DNA of 64,000 nt from Agaribacter marinus. GTDB lineage: Bacteria; Pseudomonadota; Gammaproteobacteria; Enterobacterales; Alteromonadaceae. The notes beneath the pieces were generated by a model. That model searched no databases. It was not told where the DNA came from and saw only the letters and a list, made by a program, of their open reading frames with translations. Shown here in pieces: positions 1 through 9,037 of this stretch. The stretch is from the NCBI RefSeq assembly GCF_030160655.1, contig NZ_BSOT01000005.1, forward strand, positions 1,383,546 to 1,447,545, given 5' to 3'. A program made the translations under genes and the position numbers. The stretch's first letter is position 1. Every line of letters begins with the position of its first letter.

Positions 1-1
1 T

Positions 2-283
2 TTAGTAGCGCAAACCTCAGCTTATTGGCTCAACATTTTAGAGCCCGCTGATATTTGGTGTGCCGACGTGCTAAATTGGCAGGACTTGTTGGCGCACGAT
101 GGCTTCAAGGTGTTAAACATGGTGCAAACAGTAAGCAATATACACAATGGAAAACAAGTCAATTATAAGACCTTGCGGTGCCCTATTCGCATTGATGACA
201 AACTATTGAAGTCCACGCTTGCTGCGCCTAGTTTTGGCCAACATTCAGTTGACATAGCAGCTGAATTTTCTAGCCATTCATAA
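2..283 (+). CDS. CaiB/BaiF-family CoA-transferase, C-terminal end (partial)
   Basis: Only the last ~93 codons are present; the gene enters from the left edge already in frame. The visible tail contains WLNILEPADIWCADVLNW and later the end of a small beta domain, which resembles the C-terminus of class III CoA-transferases. These enzymes move CoA between carboxylic acids in the cytoplasm. It ends 15 bases before an enoyl-CoA hydratase, so it most likely heads or belongs to the same acyl-CoA catabolic operon. The substrate cannot be told from this fragment. The family call is moderately secure. Confidence 0.65.
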   Translation, partial: LVAQTSAYWLNILEPADIWCADVLNWQDLLAHDGFKVLNMVQTVSNIHNGKQVNYKTLRCPIRIDDKLLKSTLAAPSFGQHSVDIAAEFSSHS

Positions 284-298
284 ATCATAGAGACAGAT

Positions 299-1081
299 AT
301 GAGTTCAGAGCAAATACTATATTCAGTAAAAGAAAAAGTTGCCTACATCTCGTTTAATCGAGCCCCTGCAAATGCTTACAATCTGCACTTCTATGAACAA
401 TTTCACACCTATGTAGCACAGGCGAACCAAGATGATAAAGTAGGTGCAGTCGTCATAAATAGCACGTCAGAAAGGTTTTTTTGTGCCGGCGCAGATATTA
501 AAGAGTTTCAACAAAATAGTACTGCCGAAAATAAAAAAATGGTTATGCGAGCCAGAAAAGCATTAGCGGCAATAGAGGCTTCAAGCAAAATTTTCATTGC
601 ACAAATAGCCGGGCATTGCCTTGGCGGTGGATTAGAAATTGCCATGGCATGTGACATTCGGTTCGCCTCAACAGGCAGTTATCAGTTTGGCTTACCTGAA
701 GTAAAACTTGGTCTAATGCCTGGCAACGGCGGTACACAACGCTTACTTAAGTTGGTAGGTTACAGCAAAGCCATCGAAATCCTTTCACTAGGCAATACCT
801 TTGATGCGGAAGAGGCATACCGTTGGGGCTTACTAAATCGTTTAAGCGACGTGGAAAATTTACACACGCAAACCTTTGAATTTGCGACATCAGTTGCAAA
901 CGGCCCACTTTTAGCCGTAGCAGCGACAAAAAAGGCGCTTAGTCGCGGAACTGAATTGCCATTGACGGAAGGTTTGCAACTTGAAAAAGAATTATGCGAT
1001 TCACTATACGATACTCATGACGGCAAAGAAGGTTTTTTGGCCTTTGTAGAAAAACGTAATCCAGTGTTTACGGGTAACTAA
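299..1081 (+). CDS. Enoyl-CoA hydratase/isomerase (crotonase) family protein
   Basis: A 260-residue crotonase-fold protein, the usual length for a single-domain enoyl-CoA hydratase. The oxyanion-hole segment CAGADIKEF and the two acidic positions used for hydration, in GGGLEIAMACD and FGLPEVKLGL, are all present, so hydratase activity is plausible. GNGGTQRL is the usual downstream family signature. The ATG is preceded by an AGAGACAG-like ribosome site. It lies between a CoA-transferase and an aldehyde dehydrogenase with short gaps, suggesting an operon that activates an acid to its CoA ester and processes the chain. The exact substrate is unknown. Confidence 0.85.
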   Translation: MSSEQILYSVKEKVAYISFNRAPANAYNLHFYEQFHTYVAQANQDDKVGAVVINSTSERFFCAGADIKEFQQNSTAENKKMVMRARKALAAIEASSKIFIAQIAGHCLGGGLEIAMACDIRFASTGSYQFGLPEVKLGLMPGNGGTQRLLKLVGYSKAIEILSLGNTFDAEEAYRWGLLNRLSDVENLHTQTFEFATSVANGPLLAVAATKKALSRGTELPLTEGLQLEKELCDSLYDTHDGKEGFLAFVEKRNPVFTGN

Positions 1082-1100
1082 AAACGACGAGGAAACTAAC

Positions 1101-2549
1101 ATGCGCGCAACTCAGCACTACCCCTGTTTTATTGACAACGAATGGATAGACTCTTCTTCCGGTAAAGTTTTTAATGTTGAAAACCCTGCGACTGAAGAAG
1201 TTTGGGCGACCGTGCCTGATTGTACAAAGGAAGATGCAGATGCAGCGATTGAAAGTGCTAGACTAGCGCAAATTTCTTGGCAGCAGCTACCGGCAATAGC
1301 GCGAGCACGTTGGTTATTCAAATTGTGTGACGCCTTGGAAACTAAACGCGAACATTTTTCAAAACTATTAGTTATCGAACAAGGCAAAACGCTCGCAGAA
1401 GCTTACGGTGAATTTGATGACACGCTCAACTACATGCGATACGCTGCTGAAGCGGCTAGGCGCATTGAAGGCAATATATATCCCTCAGAAAATCCAAATG
1501 AACAACTCTGGATTCAAAAAGTGCCTTATGGGGTCACGCTTGGACTATGTGCATACAATTACCCTCTTGCATTGATTGGACGTAAAATTGGCCCTGCGCT
1601 AGTTACAGGCAACACAATGGTGCTAAAAGCGCACGAAGCGACCCCCGTCACTGCATCAGAGTTTTGTAAAGTAGTGAAAGAGGTCGGTTTTCCCAAAGGT
1701 GTTATCAACTTGGTCAGTGGTACTGGTATTGAAGTAAGTTCTGCGCTAGTCACCAACCCGCACACCCGTTTGGTGTCTTTAACAGGCAGTACCCGTGCGG
1801 GCCAAGCCATTTTTAAGTCTTCGGGTGACAATGTAAGTGGCTTAGTACTTGAGTTAGGTGGTAAAGCATCATTTATAGTCCTAAATGATGCCGATTTGGA
1901 CAAGGCTGTAGAAGCAGCCGTTATTTCTCGCTACGCTAATTCAGGGCAAGTATGCATCTGTAACGAGCTGGTATTGGTAGAAGACGGTATCGCAGATGAA
2001 TTTACCGCACGAGTAATAGAGCGCGTAAAACAAATTAGCTATGGTGATCCAATGTCGGATGTCAATATGGGCCCAAGCGTGACAAGGGATAGTATTGCTC
2101 GAATTCACGCGATGCTTGAACAAAGTGTAAAGATGGGTGCAAAAGTCGAAATTGGCGGCGGTAAACCCGAAGGGCAGACGTTTGCAAAGGGGCACTGGTA
2201 TAAACCAACGGTGGTGTCAGGTGTTACTAGCGACATGCCCTTGGCTAAGAATGAGATTTTTGGCCCTATAATGCCGATTATCAAAGTAAAAAATTATCAA
2301 GAAGCCTTAGCTATCTGCAATGACAGAGAAGACGCTTTATCTTCTTATATTTTCACAAAAGATATTAAAACAGCCTTCCACGCCATCAATCATATGCAAG
2401 TAGGCACCGTATTTGTGAATAAAATGATTTGCGGATACATCCAAGGATATCATAGCGGTCATAAGCGCAGCGGTACTGGCGGTGAAGACGGTATATATGG
2501 TATTGAAAACTATCTACAAAAACGTGCAGTGTATTTTAACTACGATTAA
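1101..2549 (+). CDS. NAD(P)-dependent aldehyde dehydrogenase (AldA/GabD-like)
   Basis: A 482-residue cytoplasmic aldehyde dehydrogenase. The catalytic glutamate is in LELGGKASFIV and the catalytic cysteine in NSGQVCICNE; the cofactor-loop motif SLTGSTRAGQ is present. The C-terminal segment KRSGTGGEDGIYGIENYLQ resembles E. coli lactaldehyde dehydrogenase AldA more than typical betaine-aldehyde enzymes. An AGGA ribosome site precedes the ATG. It is the third gene of the CoA-transferase / enoyl-CoA hydratase operon and probably oxidises an aldehyde from that pathway. Succinate-semialdehyde or lactaldehyde are possible substrates but not proven. Confidence 0.85.
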   Translation: MRATQHYPCFIDNEWIDSSSGKVFNVENPATEEVWATVPDCTKEDADAAIESARLAQISWQQLPAIARARWLFKLCDALETKREHFSKLLVIEQGKTLAEAYGEFDDTLNYMRYAAEAARRIEGNIYPSENPNEQLWIQKVPYGVTLGLCAYNYPLALIGRKIGPALVTGNTMVLKAHEATPVTASEFCKVVKEVGFPKGVINLVSGTGIEVSSALVTNPHTRLVSLTGSTRAGQAIFKSSGDNVSGLVLELGGKASFIVLNDADLDKAVEAAVISRYANSGQVCICNELVLVEDGIADEFTARVIERVKQISYGDPMSDVNMGPSVTRDSIARIHAMLEQSVKMGAKVEIGGGKPEGQTFAKGHWYKPTVVSGVTSDMPLAKNEIFGPIMPIIKVKNYQEALAICNDREDALSSYIFTKDIKTAFHAINHMQVGTVFVNKMICGYIQGYHSGHKRSGTGGEDGIYGIENYLQKRAVYFNYD

Positions 2550-2631
2550 TTGATTGGTTGACCGGTGACTGGCAAAGTGTATCGAAACGCATGCAATCGT
2601 ATTTTCAAATAAAATCAAATTAGGAATACAT

Positions 2632-2682
2632 AAAAAAGCGCTTTGTCTATATTACTCAATCAGTAACTAGGCAAAACGCTTA
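2632..2682 (-). terminator. Rho-independent terminator after dnaJ
   Basis: Read on the minus strand, a 12-bp stem (arms 2669-2680 and 2637-2648, two G-T-type mismatches) is followed by a run of six T. It lies about 50 bases past the dnaJ stop and closes the grpE-dnaK-dnaJ operon. Confidence 0.7.
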
Positions 2683-2728
2683 AGATTTGAATTTGGAGAT
2701 TGGTATTTGGACTACGTGACGTCGTCGA

Positions 2729-3868
2729 TTAATTCGTTAAATCATCGAAGAATTTTTTAACGCCGTCAAAAAAACCTTTTTCTTTTGGGCTATGTTTAGC
2801 AGCAGAACCTGTGATAGAAGCATCAAACTCCTGTAAAATGGCTTTCTGCTTAGACGACAAGTTAACTGGCGTCTCTAGCACTACCTTACAAATCAAATCG
2901 CCCACAGCACCTGTACGAACAGATTTCACACCTTTACTGCGCATACGGAACATCTTACCGGTTTGTGTTTCAGGCGTAATTTTTAATTTCACCTTACCAT
3001 CAAGCGTCGGTACTTCTATTTCGCCACCTAGCGCAGCTGTACTGAAACTAAGGGGGACTTCACAAAACAAATTGTTACCGTCTCGCGTAAAAATATCGTG
3101 ATCGCGCACATGTACTTGCACATATAAATCGCCTGCAGGTGCGCCATTTTCACCAGCTTCACCTTCACCAGATAAACGAATACGATCACCTGTGTCTACA
3201 CCAGCAGGTACTTTAACCGAGAGAGTTTTCGTTTTTTCTATTCTGCCTTGGCCTCGGCATGGGCTACAAGGATCAGAGATTATTTGGCCTTTACCCGAAC
3301 ATGTCGGGCAGCTTTGCTGCACAGCAAAGAAGCCTTGGCGCATTTGTACCTGACCGTTACCTTTACATGTCGGGCAAGTAGTTGGAGAAGAACCTTTTTT
3401 AGCGCCTGAACCGTCGCAAGTATCACACTCTACAAGTGTAGGCACTCGGATTTCAACATCCTTACCACGCACAGCTTCTTCAAGTGTCATTTCTAGGTTA
3501 TAACGTAAATCTGCACCTTGACGTGCGCGAGATTGACGGCTGCCACCTCGACCACCACCGAATATATCGCCAAACACATCACCAAATATGTCGCCAAAAT
3601 CAGCGCCACCGCCACCACCAAATCCACCAGCACCTCGGTTTGGATCAACACCGGCATGGCCATACTGATCGTAAGCCGCGCGTTTGCGAGTATCCGTTAG
3701 AACTTCGTAAGCCTCTTGTATTTCTTTGAATTTTTCCTCCAAAGACTTATCTCCCTGCGTTCTGTCAGGGTGATATTTCATCGCAAGCTTTTTATAGGCT
3801 TTTTTAATATCGCGTTCACCGGCACTTTTGCCAACGCCTAATACTTCGTAATAGTCTCTTTTGGACAT
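2729..3868 (-). CDS. dnaJ: Chaperone protein DnaJ (Hsp40)
   Basis: Co-chaperone that delivers unfolded proteins to DnaK and stimulates its ATPase. The domains appear in order: a J domain with the essential HPD at residues 33-35, a Gly/Phe-rich linker at about 75-125, and a zinc-binding region with four CxxCxGxG repeats ([32 protein letters not shown]). A C-terminal substrate-binding part follows. At 379 residues it matches the E. coli protein closely. It lies about 110 bases downstream of dnaK on the same strand, and the intervening hairpin suggests reduced expression relative to dnaK. Confidence 0.98.
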   Translation of the reverse strand: MSKRDYYEVLGVGKSAGERDIKKAYKKLAMKYHPDRTQGDKSLEEKFKEIQEAYEVLTDTRKRAAYDQYGHAGVDPNRGAGGFGGGGGADFGDIFGDVFGDIFGGGRGGSRQSRARQGADLRYNLEMTLEEAVRGKDVEIRVPTLVECDTCDGSGAKKGSSPTTCPTCKGNGQVQMRQGFFAVQQSCPTCSGKGQIISDPCSPCRGQGRIEKTKTLSVKVPAGVDTGDRIRLSGEGEAGENGAPAGDLYVQVHVRDHDIFTRDGNNLFCEVPLSFSTAALGGEIEVPTLDGKVKLKITPETQTGKMFRMRSKGVKSVRTGAVGDLICKVVLETPVNLSSKQKAILQEFDASITGSAAKHSPKEKGFFDGVKKFFDDLTN

Positions 3869-3920
3869 ACACTCAACATCCTAGGGTTTACCACCAATTT
3901 TTCATGGTGTTTACAACACA

Positions 3921-3951
3921 ACAGGCGCTAACTAGTAAAAGCTGCGCCTGT
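3921..3951 (-). promoter_or_regulatory. dnaK-dnaJ intercistronic hairpin
   Basis: An 8-bp perfect inverted repeat, ACAGGCGC/GCGCCTGT, separated by 15 bases, lies between dnaK and dnaJ. No T-run follows on the minus strand. It is therefore more likely a partial terminator or an mRNA-stability/processing hairpin that sets the DnaK:DnaJ ratio. The function is inferred from position. Confidence 0.5.
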
Positions 3952-3978
3952 CGAAGGTCTTACAAAATGTAATGACGA

Positions 3979-5907
3979 TTATTTCTTATCGTCGTTAACT
4001 TCTTCAAATTCAGCGTCAACAACATCATCATCAGGTGCGGCATTTGCCTGTTCAGCACCGGCAGCACTAGGGTCAGCTTGGCCTGCTTGAGCTTTAGCTT
4101 GCGCAATTTCAACTAACTTCTGTGAGGCCTGAATAAGTGCTTGGCTTTTAGCTTCAATGGCTTCAACGTCGTCGTCTTTGCGTGCCGCTTCTAAATCAGC
4201 AATAGCCGCATCAATCACTTCTTTATCAGAAGCATCTAACGCATCACCCGCTTCTTCAATTTGTGTTTTAGTCGCGTGTACTAAGCCATCAGCTTGATTT
4301 TTTGCAGCCACTAATTTTTCAAATTTTTCGTCCGCTTCTTTGTTCGCTTCAGCATCTTGAACCATTTGTTCAATTTCATCGTCGCTCAAACCGGAAGACG
4401 CTTGAATCGTAATTTTCTGCTCTTTACCTGTATCTTTATCTTTTGCCGATACGTGTAAAATACCATCAGCATCAATATCAAAGGTTACTTCGATTTGAGG
4501 CGTACCACGCGGCGCAGGACGAATACCTTCAAGGTTAAACTGACCTAAAGATTTATTGCCAGATGCTTGCTTACGCTCACCTTGCAGCACATGCACGGTT
4601 ACTGCCGCTTGGTTATCATCAGCCGTTGAGAAGGTTTGCGATTTCTTAGTTGGAATCGTTGTATTCTTCTCGATTACCGCGGTCATTACACCGCCCATGG
4701 TTTCGATACCTAATGACAATGGAGAAACGTCTAATAATAATACGTCTTTAACATCACCCGCTAACACACCACCTTGAATTGCCGCGCCAGTAGCAACAGC
4801 CTCATCAGGATTTACATCTTTACGCGGTTCTTTTCCGAAAAACTCTGCCACATACTTTTGCACTAATGGCATACGTGTTTGACCACCAACAAGGATAATG
4901 TCGTTTACGTCGCTTACAGATAAATCGGCGTCAGCTAGTGCTTGCTTAACTGGCTCAAGCGATTGCTTAACCATATCTTCAACAAGCGCTTCTAACTTAG
5001 CTCTTGTCACTTTAATCGCCAAATGTTTTGGTCCACTAGCATCAGCGGTAATGTAAGGTAAATTAACTTCCGTTTGCTGAGCAGAAGAAAGTTCGATTTT
5101 CGCCTTTTCACCCGCTTCTTTTAAACGCTGCATAGCAAGTGGGTCTTGACGCAAGTCAAAGCCCTGCTCTTTCTTAAACTCTTCTACAAGATAGTTGATC
5201 ATGCGGTTATCAAAATCTTCACCACCTAAGTGAGTATCACCATTCGTCGCTAATACTTCAAAGGTGTGCTCGCCGTCCGCTTCGTCGATTTCAATAATAG
5301 AGATATCAAAAGTACCACCACCTAAATCGTACACAGCAACGACACTATCGCCTTTCTTCTTGTCCATGCCGTAGGCAAGCGCCGCAGCAGTTGGCTCATT
5401 GATAATCCGTTTAACTTCAAGCCCAGCAATACGACCAGCGTCTTTAGTCGCCTGACGTTGAGAATCATTAAAATAAGCAGGAACAGTAATTACCGCAGCG
5501 GTGACTTCTTCGCCTAAATAATCTTCTGCTGTCTTTTTCATTTTCTTTAAGACTTCAGCAGAAATCTGCGGCGCAGCCATTTTTTGGCCATTAGCTTCAA
5601 CCCAAGCGTCACCATTGTCCGCTTTAACAATATTAAACGGCATAATATCGATATCGCGCTGCACTTCTTTATCTTCAAAGCGGCGACCAATTAGGCGCTT
5701 AATTGCAAATAATGTATTTTTTGGGTTAGTCACTGCTTGGCGTTTTGCAGGTTGGCCAACTAAGGTTTCACCGTCTTCCGCGTATGCAATAATTGACGGA
5801 GTGGTGCGTTCACCCTCTGCATTTTCTATAACTTTAGCTTTGTCACCGTCAAGTACGGCAACACATGAATTAGTTGTACCTAAATCGATACCAATAATCT
5901 TACCCAT
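3979..5907 (-). CDS. dnaK: Molecular chaperone DnaK (Hsp70)
   Basis: ATP-dependent cytosolic chaperone of 642 residues, full length. The nucleotide-binding domain opens with [10 protein letters not shown] and contains [12 protein letters not shown] and the [10 protein letters not shown] signature. The substrate-binding domain follows the interdomain [13 protein letters not shown] linker, and the acidic tail ends in EEVNDDKK. The ATG follows a GGAGA ribosome site. It sits between grpE and dnaJ on one strand and has its own sigma32-like promoter in the grpE-dnaK gap. Confidence 0.99.
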   Translation of the reverse strand: MGKIIGIDLGTTNSCVAVLDGDKAKVIENAEGERTTPSIIAYAEDGETLVGQPAKRQAVTNPKNTLFAIKRLIGRRFEDKEVQRDIDIMPFNIVKADNGDAWVEANGQKMAAPQISAEVLKKMKKTAEDYLGEEVTAAVITVPAYFNDSQRQATKDAGRIAGLEVKRIINEPTAAALAYGMDKKKGDSVVAVYDLGGGTFDISIIEIDEADGEHTFEVLATNGDTHLGGEDFDNRMINYLVEEFKKEQGFDLRQDPLAMQRLKEAGEKAKIELSSAQQTEVNLPYITADASGPKHLAIKVTRAKLEALVEDMVKQSLEPVKQALADADLSVSDVNDIILVGGQTRMPLVQKYVAEFFGKEPRKDVNPDEAVATGAAIQGGVLAGDVKDVLLLDVSPLSLGIETMGGVMTAVIEKNTTIPTKKSQTFSTADDNQAAVTVHVLQGERKQASGNKSLGQFNLEGIRPAPRGTPQIEVTFDIDADGILHVSAKDKDTGKEQKITIQASSGLSDDEIEQMVQDAEANKEADEKFEKLVAAKNQADGLVHATKTQIEEAGDALDASDKEVIDAAIADLEAARKDDDVEAIEAKSQALIQASQKLVEIAQAKAQAGQADPSAAGAEQANAAPDDDVVDAEFEEVNDDKK

Positions 5908-5960
5908 GTTTTAATCTCCAGAATCTTTTTTCGTGTAACAATGTCTTATTACAACAATAA

Positions 5961-5986
5961 GTGGGGCTAATAACCCCTATTTCAAT
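5961..5986 (-). promoter_or_regulatory. Putative sigma32 promoter for dnaK
   Basis: On the minus strand ATTGAA (5986-5981) and CCCCAC (5966-5961) are separated by 14 bases. This matches the heat-shock consensus CTTGAA-N14-CCCCAT with one mismatch in each box. It lies just upstream of dnaK and uses the same spacing as the stronger site before grpE. Confidence 0.55.
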
Positions 5987-6004
5987 ATGTGAATTTCACT
6001 TTTA

Positions 6005-6032
6005 TGACAAAAAAAGCTATTTATTTTTGTCA
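6005..6032 (-). repeat. AT-rich inverted repeat after grpE
   Basis: A 9-bp inverted repeat TGACAAAAA/TTTTTGTCA lies immediately after the grpE stop. It could be a weak terminator or processing hairpin between grpE and the dnaK promoter; no function is shown. Confidence 0.4.
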
Positions 6033-6036
6033 AGAA

Positions 6037-6675
6037 TTACGCTGTAGTATCAACACCTTCGCTTGGTACTCTAGATACCATTACCATAGCTGGTCGAAGC
6101 AAACGCCCGTTTAACAAGTAGCCTTTCTGCATTACGGCTAACACTGTATTGGCAGGCACATCTGCCGACTCTTGCATAGACATCGCTTGATGGTGCTCAG
6201 GATTAAATGTTTCGCCTTGTGGATCAACAACACTTAAACCAAACTTTTCCAAGGTTGAAATAAAGCTCTTCTGCGTTAATTCAACCCCTTCAAACAACGG
6301 TTTAACAATTTCATTTTCAACATCTGCAGACTGCATCGCGCGTTCAAGGTTGTCAGCAACAGGCAACAGTTCACCGGCAAATTTCTCTAATGCAAATTTG
6401 CGCGCTTTATCAACGTCTGCTTCGGCACGTTTGCGAATGTTGTCTACTTCAGCTTTTGCACGAATTACGCTATCTTTTTGACCAGCAATCGTTTGATTTG
6501 CGATTGCTAGCTCTTCTTCAAGGCTTTGAATTTGTGCTTGTTCAACTGTTAGGCCATCAACACTTTCAGCATCATTTTCTTCAGCACTTGCCTCGTCAAC
6601 ATGTAGTTCTTCAACTAGATCCTCGTCTACAAGGGTATTTTCTGCTTTGTTTTCTGTTTTTTGATCGTTGCTCAT
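6037..6675 (-). CDS. grpE: Nucleotide exchange factor GrpE
   Basis: Homodimeric exchange factor that releases ADP from DnaK. The protein has an acidic disordered N-terminus, a long coiled coil (about residues 45-110) and the C-terminal beta domain with GVELTQKSF and [10 protein letters not shown]. At 212 residues it is close to the usual ~200. I chose the ATG that follows GGAG by seven bases; a TTG codon directly upstream is in frame but poorly placed. It is the first gene of the heat-shock operon and is preceded by a near-perfect sigma32 promoter. Confidence 0.97.
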   Translation of the reverse strand: MSNDQKTENKAENTLVDEDLVEELHVDEASAEENDAESVDGLTVEQAQIQSLEEELAIANQTIAGQKDSVIRAKAEVDNIRKRAEADVDKARKFALEKFAGELLPVADNLERAMQSADVENEIVKPLFEGVELTQKSFISTLEKFGLSVVDPQGETFNPEHHQAMSMQESADVPANTVLAVMQKGYLLNGRLLRPAMVMVSRVPSEGVDTTA

Positions 6676-6738
6676 CAATTTTCTCCGAACGTCAAGTACG
6701 CGCTATGGCGCCGGTTTTAGTCTCTAATGCTCGGTATA

Positions 6739-6764
6739 ATGGGGATGGTTCTGTAAGCTTCAAG
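6739..6764 (-). promoter_or_regulatory. Sigma32 heat-shock promoter of grpE
   Basis: On the minus strand the sequence shows a perfect CTTGAA (6764-6759), a 14-base spacer and a perfect CCCCAT (6744-6739). It lies about 65 bases before the grpE ATG and should drive the whole grpE-dnaK-dnaJ operon on heat shock. Confidence 0.85.
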
Positions 6765-6888
6765 CCAGACGCTACAATTATTATCAATATTTTTTGCAGG
6801 GTTAATTTCTTCCTTTCCAAAAATACCGTATGATGGTTGAAAGATGTGCAACGAAGGCATCGTTATTTTGGTCATTAGTAGGTAGTAA

Positions 6889-7968
6889 ATGGATCACAAT
6901 ACACTGCATTCTCGGCGCGGTATAGATGAAAGCTTCATCGCGCTTGAAAAACAAAGTATGTTACTCAGCGCTGAGCGACTACTCCGCGCTTTGTGTAATA
7001 CAGGTGCTTTTGCGCATTTAGGTTTTTTATTTTTCTTTTTACTCATTGATGCATATTGGTTAGCCGCGGTCAATGTGGTTAGCGTTATTATTTGGCTAAT
7101 CGCAGCCATACAAAACGTACGTCAGAGGCATCAATTGTGCGTGCGGCTAATTGTTCTTGAAATGGTTGGGCATGCGCTTATAGTTACGATAGCTATGGGT
7201 ACGCATCTAGGATTTCACTATTATCTCTGGCCACTGGCCGCACTTATTTTAGCAAGCCCAGTAAAGTCAGTAAAAAAAGCCATCATTATATGCCTCGTAA
7301 TTGCAGTAAGCTTTATTTGCGCATATCTGCTGTCTCGAAATGTCGAGTATACATATGCATTACCTGAACTGATTCCCTATGTTTATTCAATCAATGTAAT
7401 TTTGGCGATAGTGCCTTTTATTATTGTAATGCTTTACTTAAAACGTATCAGTACTAGCAGCGCCAAACGCTTCTTTATTGAAGCTAATACGGATGCAATG
7501 ACCGGGGCATACAATCGCAGATATATAGAACAATTATTCTCATCAGGGACCTCAGAAAGAAGACGTCATTTTGAACAGTATATGGTACTTATTTGTGATA
7601 TTGAAAAATTGAGCGATTTAAATGGTAGATTTGGCCATGAGGTAACAGACCAAGTCATTAACTCAGTGCACGACGCTATTAAGAGTAATATTCGAGATAC
7701 AGATGTACTCGCTCGCTGGAGTGGAGAAGAGTTCTTGATTCTTTTAACTAATGCCAACTATGAAAGCACACAAATGCTTGCGGAAAAAATACAACGCTCT
7801 GTCGAACAAGAATATGTGGTAAAAGACATTTCAAATTTACCAGTGATGCTATCATTTGGTATCGGCGCTTCGTCAACGGCAAGGGATTTTAGCGACGTAG
7901 TTCGCATGGCCGACTTAGATATGTATCAAGCTAAGGCTAAAAAGCTAGCTGAAAAAGAGTTCGACTAG
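6889..7968 (+). CDS. Membrane-bound diguanylate cyclase (GGDEF domain)
   Basis: A 359-residue protein with about five or six hydrophobic segments between residues 40 and 185, probably a membrane sensor. A C-terminal GGDEF domain starts at TDAMTGAYNRR. The active-site signature is SGEEF (residues 278-282), a variant of GGEEF found in active cyclases. The allosteric RxxD inhibitory site is intact at residues 269-272, exactly five residues upstream. It should make cyclic-di-GMP from two GTP. The membrane part matches no sensor domain I can name, so the signal is unknown. It stands alone, divergent from the heat-shock operon. Confidence 0.88.
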   Translation: MDHNTLHSRRGIDESFIALEKQSMLLSAERLLRALCNTGAFAHLGFLFFFLLIDAYWLAAVNVVSVIIWLIAAIQNVRQRHQLCVRLIVLEMVGHALIVTIAMGTHLGFHYYLWPLAALILASPVKSVKKAIIICLVIAVSFICAYLLSRNVEYTYALPELIPYVYSINVILAIVPFIIVMLYLKRISTSSAKRFFIEANTDAMTGAYNRRYIEQLFSSGTSERRRHFEQYMVLICDIEKLSDLNGRFGHEVTDQVINSVHDAIKSNIRDTDVLARWSGEEFLILLTNANYESTQMLAEKIQRSVEQEYVVKDISNLPVMLSFGIGASSTARDFSDVVRMADLDMYQAKAKKLAEKEFD

Positions 7969-8080
7969 ATCATATTGTCTTCACTTATAAGACACCAAAA
8001 TGCGCCCTCCATTAAAATTTACTTGCAAGTCTACATAGCTTCTGTACCCTAGCCTGAAGAGACATTAACTGGATTTTCAG

Positions 8081-8953
8081 ATGGCATATCGCACGGTTGG
8101 GTTGATTGGCAAAGCCAGTCACAAAGCAACCTTCGATAGTATCGAATTGTTGATTAACGAACTACTTGCACGTGGCTGCAATATACTCGTAGAAAACAAG
8201 ATACAAATAGACTCAAAATTTGATGTTGAATCAGTGTCAATGCTTGAAATTGGACGACGCGCCGATTTGGCTATCGTGGTTGGTGGCGACGGAAATATGC
8301 TGGGCGCCGCCCGTGTGCTAGCAGAGTTTGATATCGACGTGGTTGGTGTAAATAGAGGGAATTTAGGGTTTCTGACTGACATCTCGCCAGATGATATTAC
8401 TGAACAACTTGAACATCTATTTACTGGCAATATTGCCAGAGAAAAACGTTTCCTTATCGAAGCGCTTGTGTATAGCGGAGATACGCTTGTAGACTCCCAC
8501 AATGCAGTAAATGAGATAGTACTTCACCATAGCAAAGTTGCGCATATGATGGAGTTTGAGCTGTATATCGAAGATAGATTCGTTTTTTCACAGCGTTCTG
8601 ACGGTTTAATTATTGCTACACCGACGGGCTCTACTGCATATTCGTTATCTGGCGGTGGTCCTATACTGACGCCACATTTAGACGTCCTCACCCTAGTACC
8701 TATGTTCCCACATACATTAAGTAGCAGACCAATCGTTGTAGATGCTAACAATGAGATGACCTTAAAAATTTCTAATAATAATTCTGACAACGTGCAAGTT
8801 AGTTGTGATAGCCATGTTGTTATTTCGGTTAACCCGGGTGATCACGTAATCATTCGTAAAAACTTTAAGCACCTAACCCTTATACACCCGCCAGACTACA
8901 ATTATTTTAATGTATTGCGCAAAAAACTGAACTGGGGCAGTAAACTTTACTAG
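8081..8953 (+). CDS. nadK: NAD kinase
   Basis: Phosphorylates NAD+ to NADP+ with ATP in the cytosol. The 290-residue length fits bacterial NAD kinases. The catalytic GGDGN lies at residues 68-72, followed by the conserved GxLGFLTD segment (NLGFLTD) and the NE and TPTGSTAYSLS motifs. It is followed on the same strand by recN, as in many gammaproteobacteria, but recN has its own SOS promoter. Confidence 0.97.
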   Translation: MAYRTVGLIGKASHKATFDSIELLINELLARGCNILVENKIQIDSKFDVESVSMLEIGRRADLAIVVGGDGNMLGAARVLAEFDIDVVGVNRGNLGFLTDISPDDITEQLEHLFTGNIAREKRFLIEALVYSGDTLVDSHNAVNEIVLHHSKVAHMMEFELYIEDRFVFSQRSDGLIIATPTGSTAYSLSGGGPILTPHLDVLTLVPMFPHTLSSRPIVVDANNEMTLKISNNNSDNVQVSCDSHVVISVNPGDHVIIRKNFKHLTLIHPPDYNYFNVLRKKLNWGSKLY

Positions 8954-8980
8954 CGGTCAGCAAACAGCTTTAATTCACTG

Positions 8981-9009
8981 TTTACATTTCCAATACTACT
9001 GTATATATT
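8981..9009 (+). promoter_or_regulatory. Sigma70 promoter of recN
   Basis: TTTACA (8981-8986) and TATATT (9004-9009) each match the sigma70 consensus at five of six bases and are separated by exactly 17 bases. The -10 box is overlapped by the LexA-type operator. Confidence 0.7.
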
Positions 9010-9016
9010 ATCAGTA
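8997..9016 (+). promoter_or_regulatory. LexA (SOS) box of recN
   Basis: The 20-bp site TACTGTATATATTATCAGTA has a perfect CTGT left half and a TCAG right half, one base off the CTGT-N8-ACAG core. It covers the predicted recN -10 element, which fits LexA repression relieved by DNA damage. Confidence 0.82.
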
Positions 9017-9037
9017 TAAAGTTATTGGAATAGTATT

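Noticed and set aside
6390-6833. 147-codon plus-strand frame over grpE
   Set aside because: It is the antisense of grpE coding sequence, rich in Leu/His/Gln from codon complementarity, with no ribosome site.
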